From the NCBI RefSeq assembly GCF_007833165.1, contig NZ_VOBQ01000001.1:62001-126000 (forward strand): DNA of 64,000 nt, in the 5' to 3' direction. Shown in pieces: positions 9,701 through 19,239 of this stretch. A program made the position numbers and the translations under genes. Below the pieces are notes generated by a model. The model saw nothing but the letters and a program-made list of their open reading frames with translations, did not search any database and was not told where the DNA came from. Source of the stretch: Caenimonas sedimenti (GTDB taxonomy: Bacteria; Pseudomonadota; Gammaproteobacteria; Burkholderiales; Burkholderiaceae_C). Numbering within the stretch: position 1 is the stretch's first letter; each line of letters opens with the position of its first letter.

Positions 9701-10063
9701 GCGATGTTGCGCAGCCTGACAGAGGGCCTGGTGGCGCGGGGCGTGCACCGCTTCGCCATTTTCCGCGAGAGCTTCCAGGGCGTGGCGTACGTCGGCCCGG
9801 CGGACGAAGGAACGTTCCGCGTGCGTTTCGAACGCAGCGGCCGCGAACTCACCTGGACTGGCGCGTCCGGCACCCTGCTGCAATTGGGCCTGGACCAGGG
9901 CCTGGAGTTGCCCAGCGGCTGCCGCGTCGGCCAGTGCGAAAGCTGCCTGCTGCGCGTGCGGTCTGGCCGCGTGCGGCACCTGGCCGAGGTGGACCTTGCG
10001 GAAGAGGGCACTTGTCTCGGCTGCCTCGCCATCCCTTGCAGCGACGTGGTGCTCGATGCCTGA
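6703..10063 (+). pseudogene. Molybdopterin oxidoreductase fused to VanB-like reductase and 2Fe-2S ferredoxin domain, frameshifted
   Basis: Two frames together encode one ~1120-residue protein. Part 1 (from ATG 6703) has a 4Fe-4S site at Cys10, Cys13, Cys17 and Cys44, then the molybdopterin-bis(guanine dinucleotide) fold; Cys143 (GVEICNW) is a candidate Mo ligand. The frame breaks at about 8104. Part 2 (first ATG-less frame from ~8105) carries the rest of the molybdopterin domain, the dinucleotide-binding C-terminal domain, then a flavin/NAD reductase (RSYSL, GIGITPF, LCGPDA) and a C-terminal plant-type 2Fe-2S domain (Cys codons at 9920, 9935, 9944 and 10013 or 10022). The order flavin-NAD-2Fe2S matches phthalate dioxygenase reductase/VanB. 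Such an enzyme could take electrons straight from NAD(P)H. The lesion is a real mutation or a sequence error. Confidence 0.85.
8104..8105 (+). other. Frameshift site (one extra C) inside the molybdopterin oxidoreductase gene
   Basis: Up to GAT at 8101-8103 the upstream frame gives a good family sequence (LLSQADTPLD). Dropping one C of the CC at 8104-8105 joins it to CGC GCG TTG CAG, giving RALQSLEFQVHCDLF and then a continuous domain to 10063. Without the correction the upstream frame runs to 8298 in non-homologous, Arg/Pro/Ala-rich residues. The change lies in a CC dinucleotide, a common place for indel errors. Confidence 0.8.
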
Positions 10064-10787
10064 CCGTCGCTTCGCCCTCATCGGAGCTGGCCGCATCGCG
10101 CTGCCGGTGATCGAAGCATGGCGCGCGGGGGAGCTTCCCGGCTGGCAGCTGGAGGCGGTGCTCACGCGGCAGCCGCGGCAAATCGAGGGCGTGCGCTCGA
10201 CGACGGACGCCGCCGCGTTCTTCTCGGGCGTCTACGCCCTGATCGTCGACACGGCGGGCCCAGCGGCGTTCGCCCTGCATGCCTGCAATGCGCTCGCCAG
10301 GGCCGATGTCTGGACGGTCAGCGCCGTGGCGCTGGCCGATCCGCAACTGCTCGCGAAGGTCGAAGAGACCGCGCAGCGCACCAGCCACCGGCTGCGCCTG
10401 CTGCACGGCGCGACGGCTGGCCTCGACGGCGTCGCAGCGGCTTGCGTCGATCCCGAAGCGGTGCTGCACCTGCAGATCGACCTGCCGCCGGGCGGAGGCC
10501 CTCCAGGTGTCATCTTCAGCGGCACGGTGCGAGAAGCCGCGCGGCGCTTCCCCAACAGCGTGAACGTCGCCGTCACGCTGGCGTTCGCGGGCGCCGGGCT
10601 GGACCAGACCCGCGTCGAAGTGTCGCACCCCGACCCGGCGATGCCCTACCGGCTGGCGCTGCGCGTCACCAGCCGCTACGGAACTTGCCAGGTGGAGACC
10701 TTCCCGAAGGTCGGCCCCGGCATCCATCCCGTCGCCGCCAGCATCATCGCGGCCCTGCGCAATGCGCAGGCGCCGGTGTGGACGTAG
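10056..10787 (+). CDS. L-aspartate dehydrogenase-like (NadX/DUF108) protein
   Basis: This 243-residue NAD(P)-binding protein has an N-terminal Rossmann motif (LIGAGRIA). In its C-terminal half it carries the typical NadX/DUF108 signature: SGTVREAARRFPNSVNVAVT and a final HPVAASIIAALRNAQAPVW. The family includes L-aspartate dehydrogenase and uncharacterised dehydrogenases. The ATG at 10056 overlaps the end of the molybdoenzyme by eight bases, so it belongs to the same operon and may act on a catabolic intermediate rather than in NAD synthesis. No nadA or nadC lies nearby. Confidence 0.8.
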   Translation: MPDRRFALIGAGRIALPVIEAWRAGELPGWQLEAVLTRQPRQIEGVRSTTDAAAFFSGVYALIVDTAGPAAFALHACNALARADVWTVSAVALADPQLLAKVEETAQRTSHRLRLLHGATAGLDGVAAACVDPEAVLHLQIDLPPGGGPPGVIFSGTVREAARRFPNSVNVAVTLAFAGAGLDQTRVEVSHPDPAMPYRLALRVTSRYGTCQVETFPKVGPGIHPVAASIIAALRNAQAPVWT

Positions 10788-10793
10788 GCGCCG

Positions 10794-10822
10794 TTGTCTT
10801 CGCGATTGCGCGCCTGTACGAT
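10794..10822 (+). promoter_or_regulatory. Sigma70-like promoter for the DUF3592 gene
   Basis: TTGTCT (10794-10799), a 17-base spacer and TACGAT (10817-10822) match the -35/-10 arrangement well, at 4/6 and 5/6 positions. The predicted transcript would start near 10829, about 30 bases before the ATG. It marks the end of the upstream catabolic operon and a new transcription unit. Confidence 0.5.
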
Positions 10823-10858
10823 GGAGGTCCCATCCAGTCGAACGCAGGGGGTCGGACG

Positions 10859-11761
10859 ATGGCGCTTCGTTTGACCTCGCACCTCTATGCCCGGGTCGGC
10901 GCCAGCTTCGTCGGCTTCTTCGGCGGCGGGACGGTTTTCACACTGCTCTTCTTCGGCAAGACGGACTCGCCGATCTACCTGGTGCCGTTCTGGTTCTTCG
11001 GCCTGATCCTAGGCGGCACTTACCTCGCGCAGCTCGCGTTCAGTCTTGCGTTTCCCGCGGCCTGCCCCGAATGCCGCGCTGCCGCCGCTCGACCGACCCT
11101 GCGCAAGCCGACCCTCTATGTCTGCCGCTCGTGCGGCGCCGCCACCGACTCGGCGCGGGCGATGATGATCAGGCAGCTGGCGATGCTGCGACTCGGAACC
11201 CAGCAGGACGAGGGCGAATCCTTCCTGGCCTGGGTGTTCGTGTTCGTCGGCATCGGCACCCTCGCGCTCGGCATCTGGCTCGCGCAGGACGAGATTCACC
11301 TGGCGCGCAACGGCACGTCCACCGAGGCCATTGTCTTGCGCGTGGAGCAGAAGTCTTCGCGCGACCAGAAAGGCAAACCCGAAACGAGACACACCGCAGT
11401 CGTTCAGTACCACGTCGACGAAGTGCGGTACACGCTCACCCGCGGTTGGTCGGTGCCGGACACCGGAGGTTGCATGTGGCCCTGCTACCACCAGGGCGAA
11501 CCGCTGAAGGTGATCTACCTGCCCGGCGCGCCGGGCCGGGCCAAGATTCACTCTCCGGCCGAACTGTTCGGCGTGGCCGGGATGTTCAGCGGGGCCGGTC
11601 TCCTGTTTGCCGGCATCGGCGTGCTGATCATCCGCCACCAGCGCCAGCGCCCGCCGCAGCGCGAATCCTGGAAGGAGATGCGTGACCTCATCGCCGAAAT
11701 CAGGCCACCGGCCGCTGGCGCATCGCGCGGCTCCGCACGGACCCCGCGCGACGACAAGTAG
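10859..11761 (+). CDS. DUF3592-type membrane protein with a zinc-ribbon-like Cys cluster
   Basis: This 300-residue protein has two hydrophobic helices near the N-terminus, a short CPEC...CRSCG four-cysteine module that could bind zinc, a third helix (FLAWVFVFVGIGTLALGIWL), then a beta-rich DUF3592 region (RGWSVPDTGG...VIYLPGAPGRAKIHS) and a last helix before a basic tail. DUF3592 domains occur in membrane proteins of unknown role. The start is ATG at 10859; the ribosome site is weak (AGGGGG about 10 bases upstream). It appears monocistronic. Confidence 0.75.
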   Translation: MALRLTSHLYARVGASFVGFFGGGTVFTLLFFGKTDSPIYLVPFWFFGLILGGTYLAQLAFSLAFPAACPECRAAAARPTLRKPTLYVCRSCGAATDSARAMMIRQLAMLRLGTQQDEGESFLAWVFVFVGIGTLALGIWLAQDEIHLARNGTSTEAIVLRVEQKSSRDQKGKPETRHTAVVQYHVDEVRYTLTRGWSVPDTGGCMWPCYHQGEPLKVIYLPGAPGRAKIHSPAELFGVAGMFSGAGLLFAGIGVLIIRHQRQRPPQRESWKEMRDLIAEIRPPAAGASRGSARTPRDDK

Positions 11762-11823
11762 GCGCCCTTCTCGCGTCAGAATCGGCGCCGGCCCCGATCC
11801 CATGAGACGCGCAAGCTGTCTAG

Positions 11824-13029
11824 CTACCTCCCCACCACTTCGACCTCCTGTACCGGGGCCTCCCTGCTTTCGGAATACGCGATGCGACCCGCGGACGCGA
11901 AGGCCGCGCGCGACATCGCCCGCGCCGTGGCGACCGCGCTGCCGGCGGTGTCCGAATCGCGGCGCAGCGTGATGCCGATGCCGACGTCCGCCGTCCACTC
12001 GGTGGGCACCGCCTGCACGTCGTCGCCGTCCAGGTCCGCGCCGACGTGGATGGGCTGGGCGAGCGCCCGCAGCACCTTGGCGCCCACGTGCTTGAGCAAC
12101 TGGGCGTCCTTCGTCCGCATCAGGACCAGGAAGCCGTCGTCGCCCAGGCGGCCCAGCTGTGCACCCATGGGCGCGCTGCGCCGCAGGCGGCCCGCCGAGA
12201 CGAACAGCGCGTGGTTGTAGGCGGCGCGGCCATGCAGGTTTTCCAGCGCGGCAACGTTCGCCAACGACACCGCGATCACGCCCAGCGGCTGGGTGCTGCC
12301 GCTGCGCAGGAAGGAGCCCACCAGCTTGCCGGCGTGCGCGTGCGACGGCAGGCGCGTCACCGGGTCGTAGCTGGGGCCTTGCGCGAGCACCTGCTTGAGT
12401 TCCAGGGCGTGGGCGTAACGCATCCACATGGCCCAGCCCATGATGGCGACGTAGCCCATCGACGACGTGGCCGCCAGTCCATGCACCGCCACCGAGACCC
12501 CACCGTGGGTGACGATCCAGACCAGGGAGCTCAGGCTCACCAGCGCGAGCGTGACGCCGGCCACCGAGATCCACGCGACGCCGTTGCCGCGCCTCGCCTT
12601 CAACAGCGCCAGTGCGATCAGCGTCAGGCCATGGGAGAACCCATAGGCGCTGGCGAGCCACAGCCCCCAGATGGGCGGCAGCGTCCAGGACGCGACCAGG
12701 ATCGCGCCACCCAGCAGCAGCAACAGCAGCCAGAGCCGCTGGTCGGTGGTCGGCTTGCGGTAGCCGCGCAACACCAGCAGCAGTTGCGAGGTGAGGCCCA
12801 CGGAACCCAGCACCGTGAGATGCGCGAGGAAACGCGCCTGGGTCTCGGGGTCGTCGATGGGAATCAGCCCGATGTAGGAGCAGACGAACAGCGACGGCAC
12901 CAGCGAATAGGTGGCGCCGACCGCGGCGACGCGCCAGAAGCCACGGGCCGCCGCGCCGATGGCGGCAGCCAGCATGAAGGCGGCCACGGTGAAGAAGCCG
13001 CCCCAGAAAGCGGCTGCCAGGGAATCCAT
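11824..13029 (-). CDS. Membrane protein with degenerate GGDEF domain
   Basis: This 401-residue protein has about seven hydrophobic N-terminal helices, followed by a diguanylate-cyclase-like domain that opens with YDPVTRLPSHAHA. The active-site loop reads LGDDGF instead of GGDEF, and the substrate-binding pattern is also poor, so cyclase activity is doubtful. It may instead sense a signal or bind nucleotide. On its own strand a TGC-TATACC extended -10 (13037-13045) lies only about seven bases before the ATG, which would give a very short or absent leader. Confidence 0.75.
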   Translation of the reverse strand: MDSLAAAFWGGFFTVAAFMLAAAIGAAARGFWRVAAVGATYSLVPSLFVCSYIGLIPIDDPETQARFLAHLTVLGSVGLTSQLLLVLRGYRKPTTDQRLWLLLLLLGGAILVASWTLPPIWGLWLASAYGFSHGLTLIALALLKARRGNGVAWISVAGVTLALVSLSSLVWIVTHGGVSVAVHGLAATSSMGYVAIMGWAMWMRYAHALELKQVLAQGPSYDPVTRLPSHAHAGKLVGSFLRSGSTQPLGVIAVSLANVAALENLHGRAAYNHALFVSAGRLRRSAPMGAQLGRLGDDGFLVLMRTKDAQLLKHVGAKVLRALAQPIHVGADLDGDDVQAVPTEWTADVGIGITLRRDSDTAGSAVATARAMSRAAFASAGRIAYSESREAPVQEVEVVGR

Positions 13030-13224
13030 GGACGACGGTATAGCAGAGTGCCGGGCTTCACACGGACTTCACGCACGCTTCCCGGCGGCTTCGACAAGGC
13101 ATCTCGGCGGGCCGCGACGCTTGCGGCATGCAACAACCCCTTCACCTCCGCCCCGGCGCCTTCTTCCTCCTGTCCGTGCTGGCGATGCTGGCGCGCCGCG
13201 CCCGCCGCCACCGTGGCGCGCGCT

Positions 13225-14121
13225 TCACGGCGTGACGAGGTTGAACTGCGCGATCAGCCAGTCCTTGAACTTCACCAGCGGATCGAAACTCGCGCGCGCC
13301 TCCGGGTGGCAGACCCAGTAGCCGAACTCCGAGCGGTAGCTGTCCGGCATGGGCGCACCGATCACGCCGCTCGCGACGTCGTCCTGCACCAGGCAGCTCG
13401 GTACCAGCGCCAGCCCCATGCCGGCGGCTACCGCACGGATCAGCCCGTGGTACTGGTCGAGTTGCGGCCCCGCGAACGTGTTGACGCCGCGCACGCCGTG
13501 CGCGCCGCACCATTCATCCCAGGCGTTGGGCACCGTGGTGTGATGCAGCAGGACCTGGCTGGCCACGTCCTGCGGCTTGCGCAGCTTGCGTGCGAGCAGC
13601 GGGGCCGGCGGCGCGATGAGCGTGACTTCGCGGCCTGCCAGGTAGGTGGCCGTCGCGCCCGGCCAATGGCCGACACCATACAGGATCGAGCAGTCGAGGT
13701 CCTTCCGGCTGAAGTCGTAGCCCTGCGTGTAGGGCACGAAGTGCAGGGCGATCTGCGGGTGCAGCTTCTGGAACGACGGCAAGCGCGGGATCAGCGCCTT
13801 GGCGCTGAAGGTGGGCAGGGCCGACAGGTGCAGCATGCCGCCGCCGTCGTGGCTGGCCATCGCCTCCAGCGTGGCGCTTTCGAGCTGGCTGAGCAGCGGC
13901 CGCACGGAGGCTTCATAGCGGGCGCCGGCGGGTGTCAGTGAGATGCGCTGGCGCACGCGCTCGAACAGCGCGACGCCGAGATGGCGTTCCAGTTCCTGCA
14001 CCTGCTTGCTGACCGCGCTCTGCGTCAGGTGCAGCGCTTCGGCGGCGCGCGAGATGCTGCCGAAGCGGGTGGTGGTGACGAATGCCTGCAGCAAGTGGAT
14101 GGGGGGTTGGAGTCTGCGCAT
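13225..14121 (-). CDS. LysR-family regulator (GcvA-like)
   Basis: This 298-residue LTTR has an N-terminal winged helix-turn-helix (FGSISRAAEALHLTQSAVSKQVQELE) and a C-terminal periplasmic-binding-like effector domain. It is divergent from a Bug receptor gene at 14236 across a 114-base gap containing an LTTR-type box (14135-14149). It probably controls that receptor/amidohydrolase group. The effector is unknown. Confidence 0.9.
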   Translation of the reverse strand: MRRLQPPIHLLQAFVTTTRFGSISRAAEALHLTQSAVSKQVQELERHLGVALFERVRQRISLTPAGARYEASVRPLLSQLESATLEAMASHDGGGMLHLSALPTFSAKALIPRLPSFQKLHPQIALHFVPYTQGYDFSRKDLDCSILYGVGHWPGATATYLAGREVTLIAPPAPLLARKLRKPQDVASQVLLHHTTVPNAWDEWCGAHGVRGVNTFAGPQLDQYHGLIRAVAAGMGLALVPSCLVQDDVASGVIGAPMPDSYRSEFGYWVCHPEARASFDPLVKFKDWLIAQFNLVTP

Positions 14122-14134
14122 GAGAGATTGTGAT

Positions 14135-14149
14135 ATTCCTAGATGGAAT
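14135..14149. promoter_or_regulatory. LysR-type operator box ATTCC-N5-GGAAT
   Basis: ATTCC TAGAT GGAAT is a perfect 5-bp inverted repeat that satisfies the T-N11-A rule of LysR sites (T at 14136, A at 14148). It lies 14 bases from the LysR start and 87 bases from the divergent receptor gene, a usual recognition-site position. Confidence 0.45.
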
Positions 14150-14235
14150 CAAGTGTTGCCTGGATTTCGTTTGTGCGCCAGGGTCTGTCCAGGGAAGAAT
14201 GGCTTCATTCCACACATGTCTCATGAGGTTCCAGC

Positions 14236-15192
14236 ATGAAGCGACGTCAATTCCATGTTCTCGCGGCCGCCAGCGCGCTGGCCGCGCCGGCCTGGGCGCA
14301 GGCCCGGCCCTTGCGCCTGGTCGTTCCCTTTCCGCCGGGCGGTGCCACCGACATCACGGCCCGCGCCCTGGCGGAGCCGCTGGGGCGTCTCCTGGGGCAG
14401 GCCATCATCGTGGACAACCGCAGTGGGGCGGGAGGTTCAGTGGGCATGGCCGAACTGGCCAAGGCCGCGCCGGACGGCAACACCCTGGGCTTGGCCACCT
14501 TGTCGACGCACGGCGTGAACCCAGCGGTGTACAAGAAGCTGCCCTACGACCCCTTGAAGGACTTCGCGCCGGTCACCGAGATCGTCAAGGCGCCGGGTGT
14601 GCTGGTGGTGCACCCCTCGGTGAGGGCCGAGAGCATCTCGGAGTTCATCGCCCTGCTCAAGGCCAACCCGGGCAAGGTGACCTATGCGTCGCCCGGCAAC
14701 GGCACCATCGGCCATATGTGGGCCGAGCTGTTCAAGAGCACGACCAAGACCTTCATGCTGCACATCCCCTATCGCGGCGCCGGCCCGGCACTGACCGACC
14801 TGCTCGCGGGGCAGGTGCAGGTCTATTTCGACCAGGTGGCGTCGTCCCTGCCGCATATCCAGTCGGGCAAGCTGCGGGCGCTGGCCGTCTCGTGGAGCAC
14901 GCGCCTGCCCTTCATGCCGGCCGTGCCGACCTATGCCGAGGCGAGCCTCTTCTCCAACAACGATCCTTCGTGGTTCGGGCTGCTGGCGCCGGCCGGGACG
15001 GCCACCGCCACGGTGAAGCGCGTGCAGGAAGCCGTGGCCCGGGCGATCAAGGAGCCCGCGGTGGCGGAGCGCCTGGCCGGGCAGGGCCTGTTTCCTTCGG
15101 GCAGCCTGCCGGAAGACTTCGGCCACCAGTTGCGCAAGGAGATCGACAAGATGCGCCGCATCAGCCAGTTCGCGAAGATCACGCTGGATTGA
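14236..15192 (+). CDS. Bug/TctC-family periplasmic solute receptor
   Basis: This is a tripartite-tricarboxylate-transporter-type receptor of 318 residues with a signal peptide ending in APAWAQA. Family motifs are RLVVPFPPGGATDITARALA, the VDNRSGAGGSVG loop, and PYRGAGPALTDLLAGQV in the middle. These receptors bind carboxylates or related small molecules in the periplasm. No TctA/TctB membrane genes are in the window, so it depends on components elsewhere or has a sensory role. An N-formylglutamate-amidohydrolase-like gene follows after three bases. Confidence 0.92.
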   Translation: MKRRQFHVLAAASALAAPAWAQARPLRLVVPFPPGGATDITARALAEPLGRLLGQAIIVDNRSGAGGSVGMAELAKAAPDGNTLGLATLSTHGVNPAVYKKLPYDPLKDFAPVTEIVKAPGVLVVHPSVRAESISEFIALLKANPGKVTYASPGNGTIGHMWAELFKSTTKTFMLHIPYRGAGPALTDLLAGQVQVYFDQVASSLPHIQSGKLRALAVSWSTRLPFMPAVPTYAEASLFSNNDPSWFGLLAPAGTATATVKRVQEAVARAIKEPAVAERLAGQGLFPSGSLPEDFGHQLRKEIDKMRRISQFAKITLD

Positions 15193-15195
15193 GGC

Positions 15196-16107
15196 TTGAG
15201 TACCGTCTTGGAACTGATTCGCCACCGGGCGCTTCATCCGGAGCGCGAAGAAACCGCCCGCTCGCTGATCCGCACCAGCGCCGGGACCACCGCGCTGGTG
15301 TTCGATTCACCGCACAGCGGCACCTGCTATCCCGCCGATTTCGATCACGCTTGCGACTTGGCTGCATTGCGGCGCGCGGAAGACACGCATGTCGAGAAGC
15401 TGTTCGATTTTGCGCCGGCGCTCGGCATCAGCTGGGTGGAAGCGCTGTTCCCGCGCAGCTATCTCGACGTCAACCGCCACGAAGGCGAGATCGATCTCTC
15501 GATGATCGAAGGCCCCTGGCGCGGACTAGTGGAATCGGACCCCACCGCGCTGGCCAAGGTCCGCCTGGGCAAGGGCCTGGTCTGGAAGCTGACCGACGAC
15601 GGCTTGCCCCTCTACGCGCGCAAGCTCTCCGCCGCCGAAGTCAGCGCGCGCATCGAGCGTTGCTGGCGGCCGTACCATGCGGCCGTCGCGGAGGCGATCG
15701 CCGGTGCGCACGCGCGCCACGGCTTCAGCCTCCACGTGAACTGCCATTCGATGCCGGCCATCGCGGCCAGCCACGCGACCGAGCACCCGGGGCTGGTGCA
15801 CGCGGATTTCGTCCTGGGTGACCGCGACGGGACCACCGCGAGCCCGAAGCTTGCCGCACTGGTGGCCGAGTGGTTGCGCGGGCGCGGCTATACGGTATGG
15901 CTCAATCACCCGTACAAGGGCGTGGACCTCGTGCGCCGCCATGGCCATCCGGCCGCCCGACGGCACAGCATCCAGCTCGAAGTGAATCGCAAGCTTTACA
16001 TGGACGAAGAGACGCTGGTACTGCATGCCGGCAGCGAGCGGCTCCAGCGCCATCTGCGCGAACTCGCGGGCGAATTGCTGCGCCTGCGCGCCATGGACCT
16101 GGCATGA
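15196..16107 (+). CDS. N-formylglutamate amidohydrolase family protein (HutG-like)
   Basis: This 303-residue hydrolase of the HutG/N-formylglutamate deformylase family has VFDSPHSG (residues 35-42), DVNRHEGEID and a later HVNCHSMP, all expected metal/active-site regions. The start appears to be TTG at 15196, three bases after the receptor gene; no closer ATG exists before conserved sequence. No other histidine-utilisation gene is nearby, so the true substrate may be another N-acyl amino acid imported through the adjacent receptors. Confidence 0.85.
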   Translation: MSTVLELIRHRALHPEREETARSLIRTSAGTTALVFDSPHSGTCYPADFDHACDLAALRRAEDTHVEKLFDFAPALGISWVEALFPRSYLDVNRHEGEIDLSMIEGPWRGLVESDPTALAKVRLGKGLVWKLTDDGLPLYARKLSAAEVSARIERCWRPYHAAVAEAIAGAHARHGFSLHVNCHSMPAIAASHATEHPGLVHADFVLGDRDGTTASPKLAALVAEWLRGRGYTVWLNHPYKGVDLVRRHGHPAARRHSIQLEVNRKLYMDEETLVLHAGSERLQRHLRELAGELLRLRAMDLA

Positions 16108-16133
16108 AGAGGACGATCAACCTGGAGGACCTG

Positions 16134-17093
16134 ATGAACCCCGAAAGACGATGGCTGCTGGCAGCCGGTGCCGCCGCCCTGCTGCCCGCGTGCGGCACGG
16201 CCGCCCGCAAACCGGACACGCTGGCCGAGGTGGACATCTATTCGGCGGGGGCCGGCGGCGCCTTCCTGCCCTACGCGCAGGGGCTGGCTCGCGTCCTGGC
16301 CGGCCAGGGCGTGGCGAGCCGCGCGCTGGAATCCAGTGGTTCGATCGAGAACGTGCGCAAGGTGGACGCCGAGCCCCAACGGCTGGGCACCGTGTTCCTC
16401 GGCACCGCCTTCGAGGGCGTCACCGGCAGCGGCGCCTGGGCCCAGGGCCGCAAGCACGGCAACATCCGCGCGCTGTTCCCCATGTACGAGACGTCGTTCC
16501 AGCTGGTCGCGCTGCGCAGTGCCAAGATCGACAGCGTGGGCGGGCTCGCCGGCAAGCGCGTGGGTGTCGGGCCGGCTGGTGGTCCGGCGGAGAGCTACTT
16601 CAAGGGTTTGATGGCCGGCCTGGGCCTCAACGCCACGCTGGTCGCCGGCACGCCGGCCGCGCTGTCGCAGGATGTGCTCGCAGGGCGCATCGACGCGCTG
16701 TGGCAAGGTGCTTCCGTGCCCATCCCACCCATCCAGGAGATCGCCAACCAGGCCGACGCTGCCGTGTTCGGTCTCACGGCGTCCGAATCGGCCGTGATGC
16801 TGCGGACCTTTCCCTTCCTCAGCGCGGCCACCGTGCCGGCCGGCACCTACCGCGGGCAGACGCAGCCGCTCGCCAGCATCGCCGCATGGAACTTCGTGGT
16901 GGCGCACCAGGCGTTGCCGGAGGCGCATGCGTACTGGATCACCCGGACGGTGCTGGGCCTCGCGGATCCGCGGGTGATCGCATCCAGTGCGGCTCCCACG
17001 CGTGCGGCCAACGCGGTCCACAACCAGGTCGTTCCTTTTCATGCCGGGGCGCTGCGGTACTACCGCGAGCAGGGAATCTCTGGCCTGGTCTGA
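16134..17093 (+). CDS. TAXI-family TRAP transporter solute receptor (lipoprotein)
   Basis: This ~319-residue periplasmic receptor starts its mature fold with VDIYSAGAGGAFLPYAQGLA and contains KRVGVGPAGGPAESYFKGLM, as in TAXI proteins. The N-terminus LLAAGAAALLPACGTAA has a lipobox-like LPAC. I choose ATG 16134, because GGAGG sits seven bases upstream; an ATG at 16104 overlapping the previous stop would add ten residues. No TRAP permease gene is adjacent. It likely functions with the preceding amidohydrolase and Bug receptor. Confidence 0.85.
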   Translation: MNPERRWLLAAGAAALLPACGTAARKPDTLAEVDIYSAGAGGAFLPYAQGLARVLAGQGVASRALESSGSIENVRKVDAEPQRLGTVFLGTAFEGVTGSGAWAQGRKHGNIRALFPMYETSFQLVALRSAKIDSVGGLAGKRVGVGPAGGPAESYFKGLMAGLGLNATLVAGTPAALSQDVLAGRIDALWQGASVPIPPIQEIANQADAAVFGLTASESAVMLRTFPFLSAATVPAGTYRGQTQPLASIAAWNFVVAHQALPEAHAYWITRTVLGLADPRVIASSAAPTRAANAVHNQVVPFHAGALRYYREQGISGLV

Positions 17094-17102
17094 AAGTTGG
17101 GG

Positions 17103-17366
17103 CTAGCCGAGGGTGCCGAAATTGGTGTGCCCTGTCCGGGCGATGCTGAGCGCGTCCAGCGCTTCCGTCGCTTCGTCGAACAGCCGGCGCACCTGCTCGC
17201 GTTTGCGTTCGGCCTCGATGATCTGCTGGCGCGGGGGCTCGCCCAGGGTCTGCGCGTACTCCACCATCGCCTCGCCCAGCGCGGTCTCGATCAGCGAGAG
17301 TTCGGCCTGCGCGGTCTGCCAGGTCGCGAGCTTGGCGATCGCCAGTTCCAGGGTCGGGTGGGTCAT
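17103..17366 (-). CDS. Small coiled-coil protein of unknown function
   Basis: This 87-residue protein is mostly helical and highly charged (EAERKREQVRRLFDEATEAL), probably a coiled coil. It has no signal peptide or membrane segment. It is convergent with the TAXI receptor gene (9 bases between stops). A much longer in-frame opening upstream crosses the lipoprotein gene and the kinase antisense and is not used. The start is ATG at 17366. I do not recognise a family. Confidence 0.6.
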   Translation of the reverse strand: MTHPTLELAIAKLATWQTAQAELSLIETALGEAMVEYAQTLGEPPRQQIIEAERKREQVRRLFDEATEALDALSIARTGHTNFGTLG

Positions 17367-17492
17367 GCGCAAAAAGTGTACTCCTGTGGCAGCGCTTGCG
17401 CAGGGTCCTACAGATGGACGGGGTTCGCACTTGCTGCGCGCGTCCGGCCAGCCAGCAGGATGCAGGGAGACACATGCTCTGAAGGAGACGCC

Positions 17493-17777
17493 ATGAGAAA
17501 GTTCGTGCTCCCACTCTTCGCCGCCATGGCCCTGGGCGGCTGCGCCACGGACGCCAGCTACGTGGGCTACAGCTACGGTTCGGGCTGGGGGAACCCCTAC
17601 TACGGGTCGGTCGGCATTTCGGCACCCCTCGTCATCGAGGGGCATGGCTGGCGCGACGGGCGCGGGATGCGCGACCGGGACGGCGATGGCATTCCGAACC
17701 GGATGGACCGCGACCGCGACGGCGACGGTGTCCGCAATCGCGCGGACGCACGGCCGAACAATCCGCGGCGGCAGTAG
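17493..17777 (+). CDS. Small lipoprotein with acidic DxDGD repeats
   Basis: This 94-residue protein has a lipoprotein signal (MRKFVLPLFAAMALGGC, lipobox LGGC). A Gly/Tyr-rich middle is followed by RDRDGDGIPNRMDRDRDGDG, two thrombospondin-type-3-like calcium-binding repeats of the kind found in OmpA-linked proteins. The ATG follows GAAGGAGA by seven bases, a strong ribosome site. It is probably an outer-membrane or periplasmic surface lipoprotein. Confidence 0.8.
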   Translation: MRKFVLPLFAAMALGGCATDASYVGYSYGSGWGNPYYGSVGISAPLVIEGHGWRDGRGMRDRDGDGIPNRMDRDRDGDGVRNRADARPNNPRRQ

Positions 17778-17797
17778 ACGAGGGCCGGGCCGGAGCC

Positions 17798-19117
<1,320 letters not shown>

Positions 19118-19239
19118 GGGAACTCCAGGACAGGTTGGCGGCGATGTTCCCCGATTATTGACGCCGCGGCGAAACCATCGGGGTTCCGACCGGCCGGGGC
19201 CACCTACAATCGCGTCCCCATGCTATCCGCCAGCCAGCG

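Noticed and set aside
13128-13235. Small 35-residue frame MQQPLHLRPGAFFLLSVLAM on the plus strand
   Set aside because: It ends in Arg-rich residues, overlaps the LysR 3' end, has no ribosome site and no recognisable family. It could be real but is unsupported.
19158-19210. TTGACG/TACAAT promoter for the gene at 19240
   Set aside because: The boxes are 41 bases apart. TACAAT may be a -10, but no good -35 lies at the proper distance.
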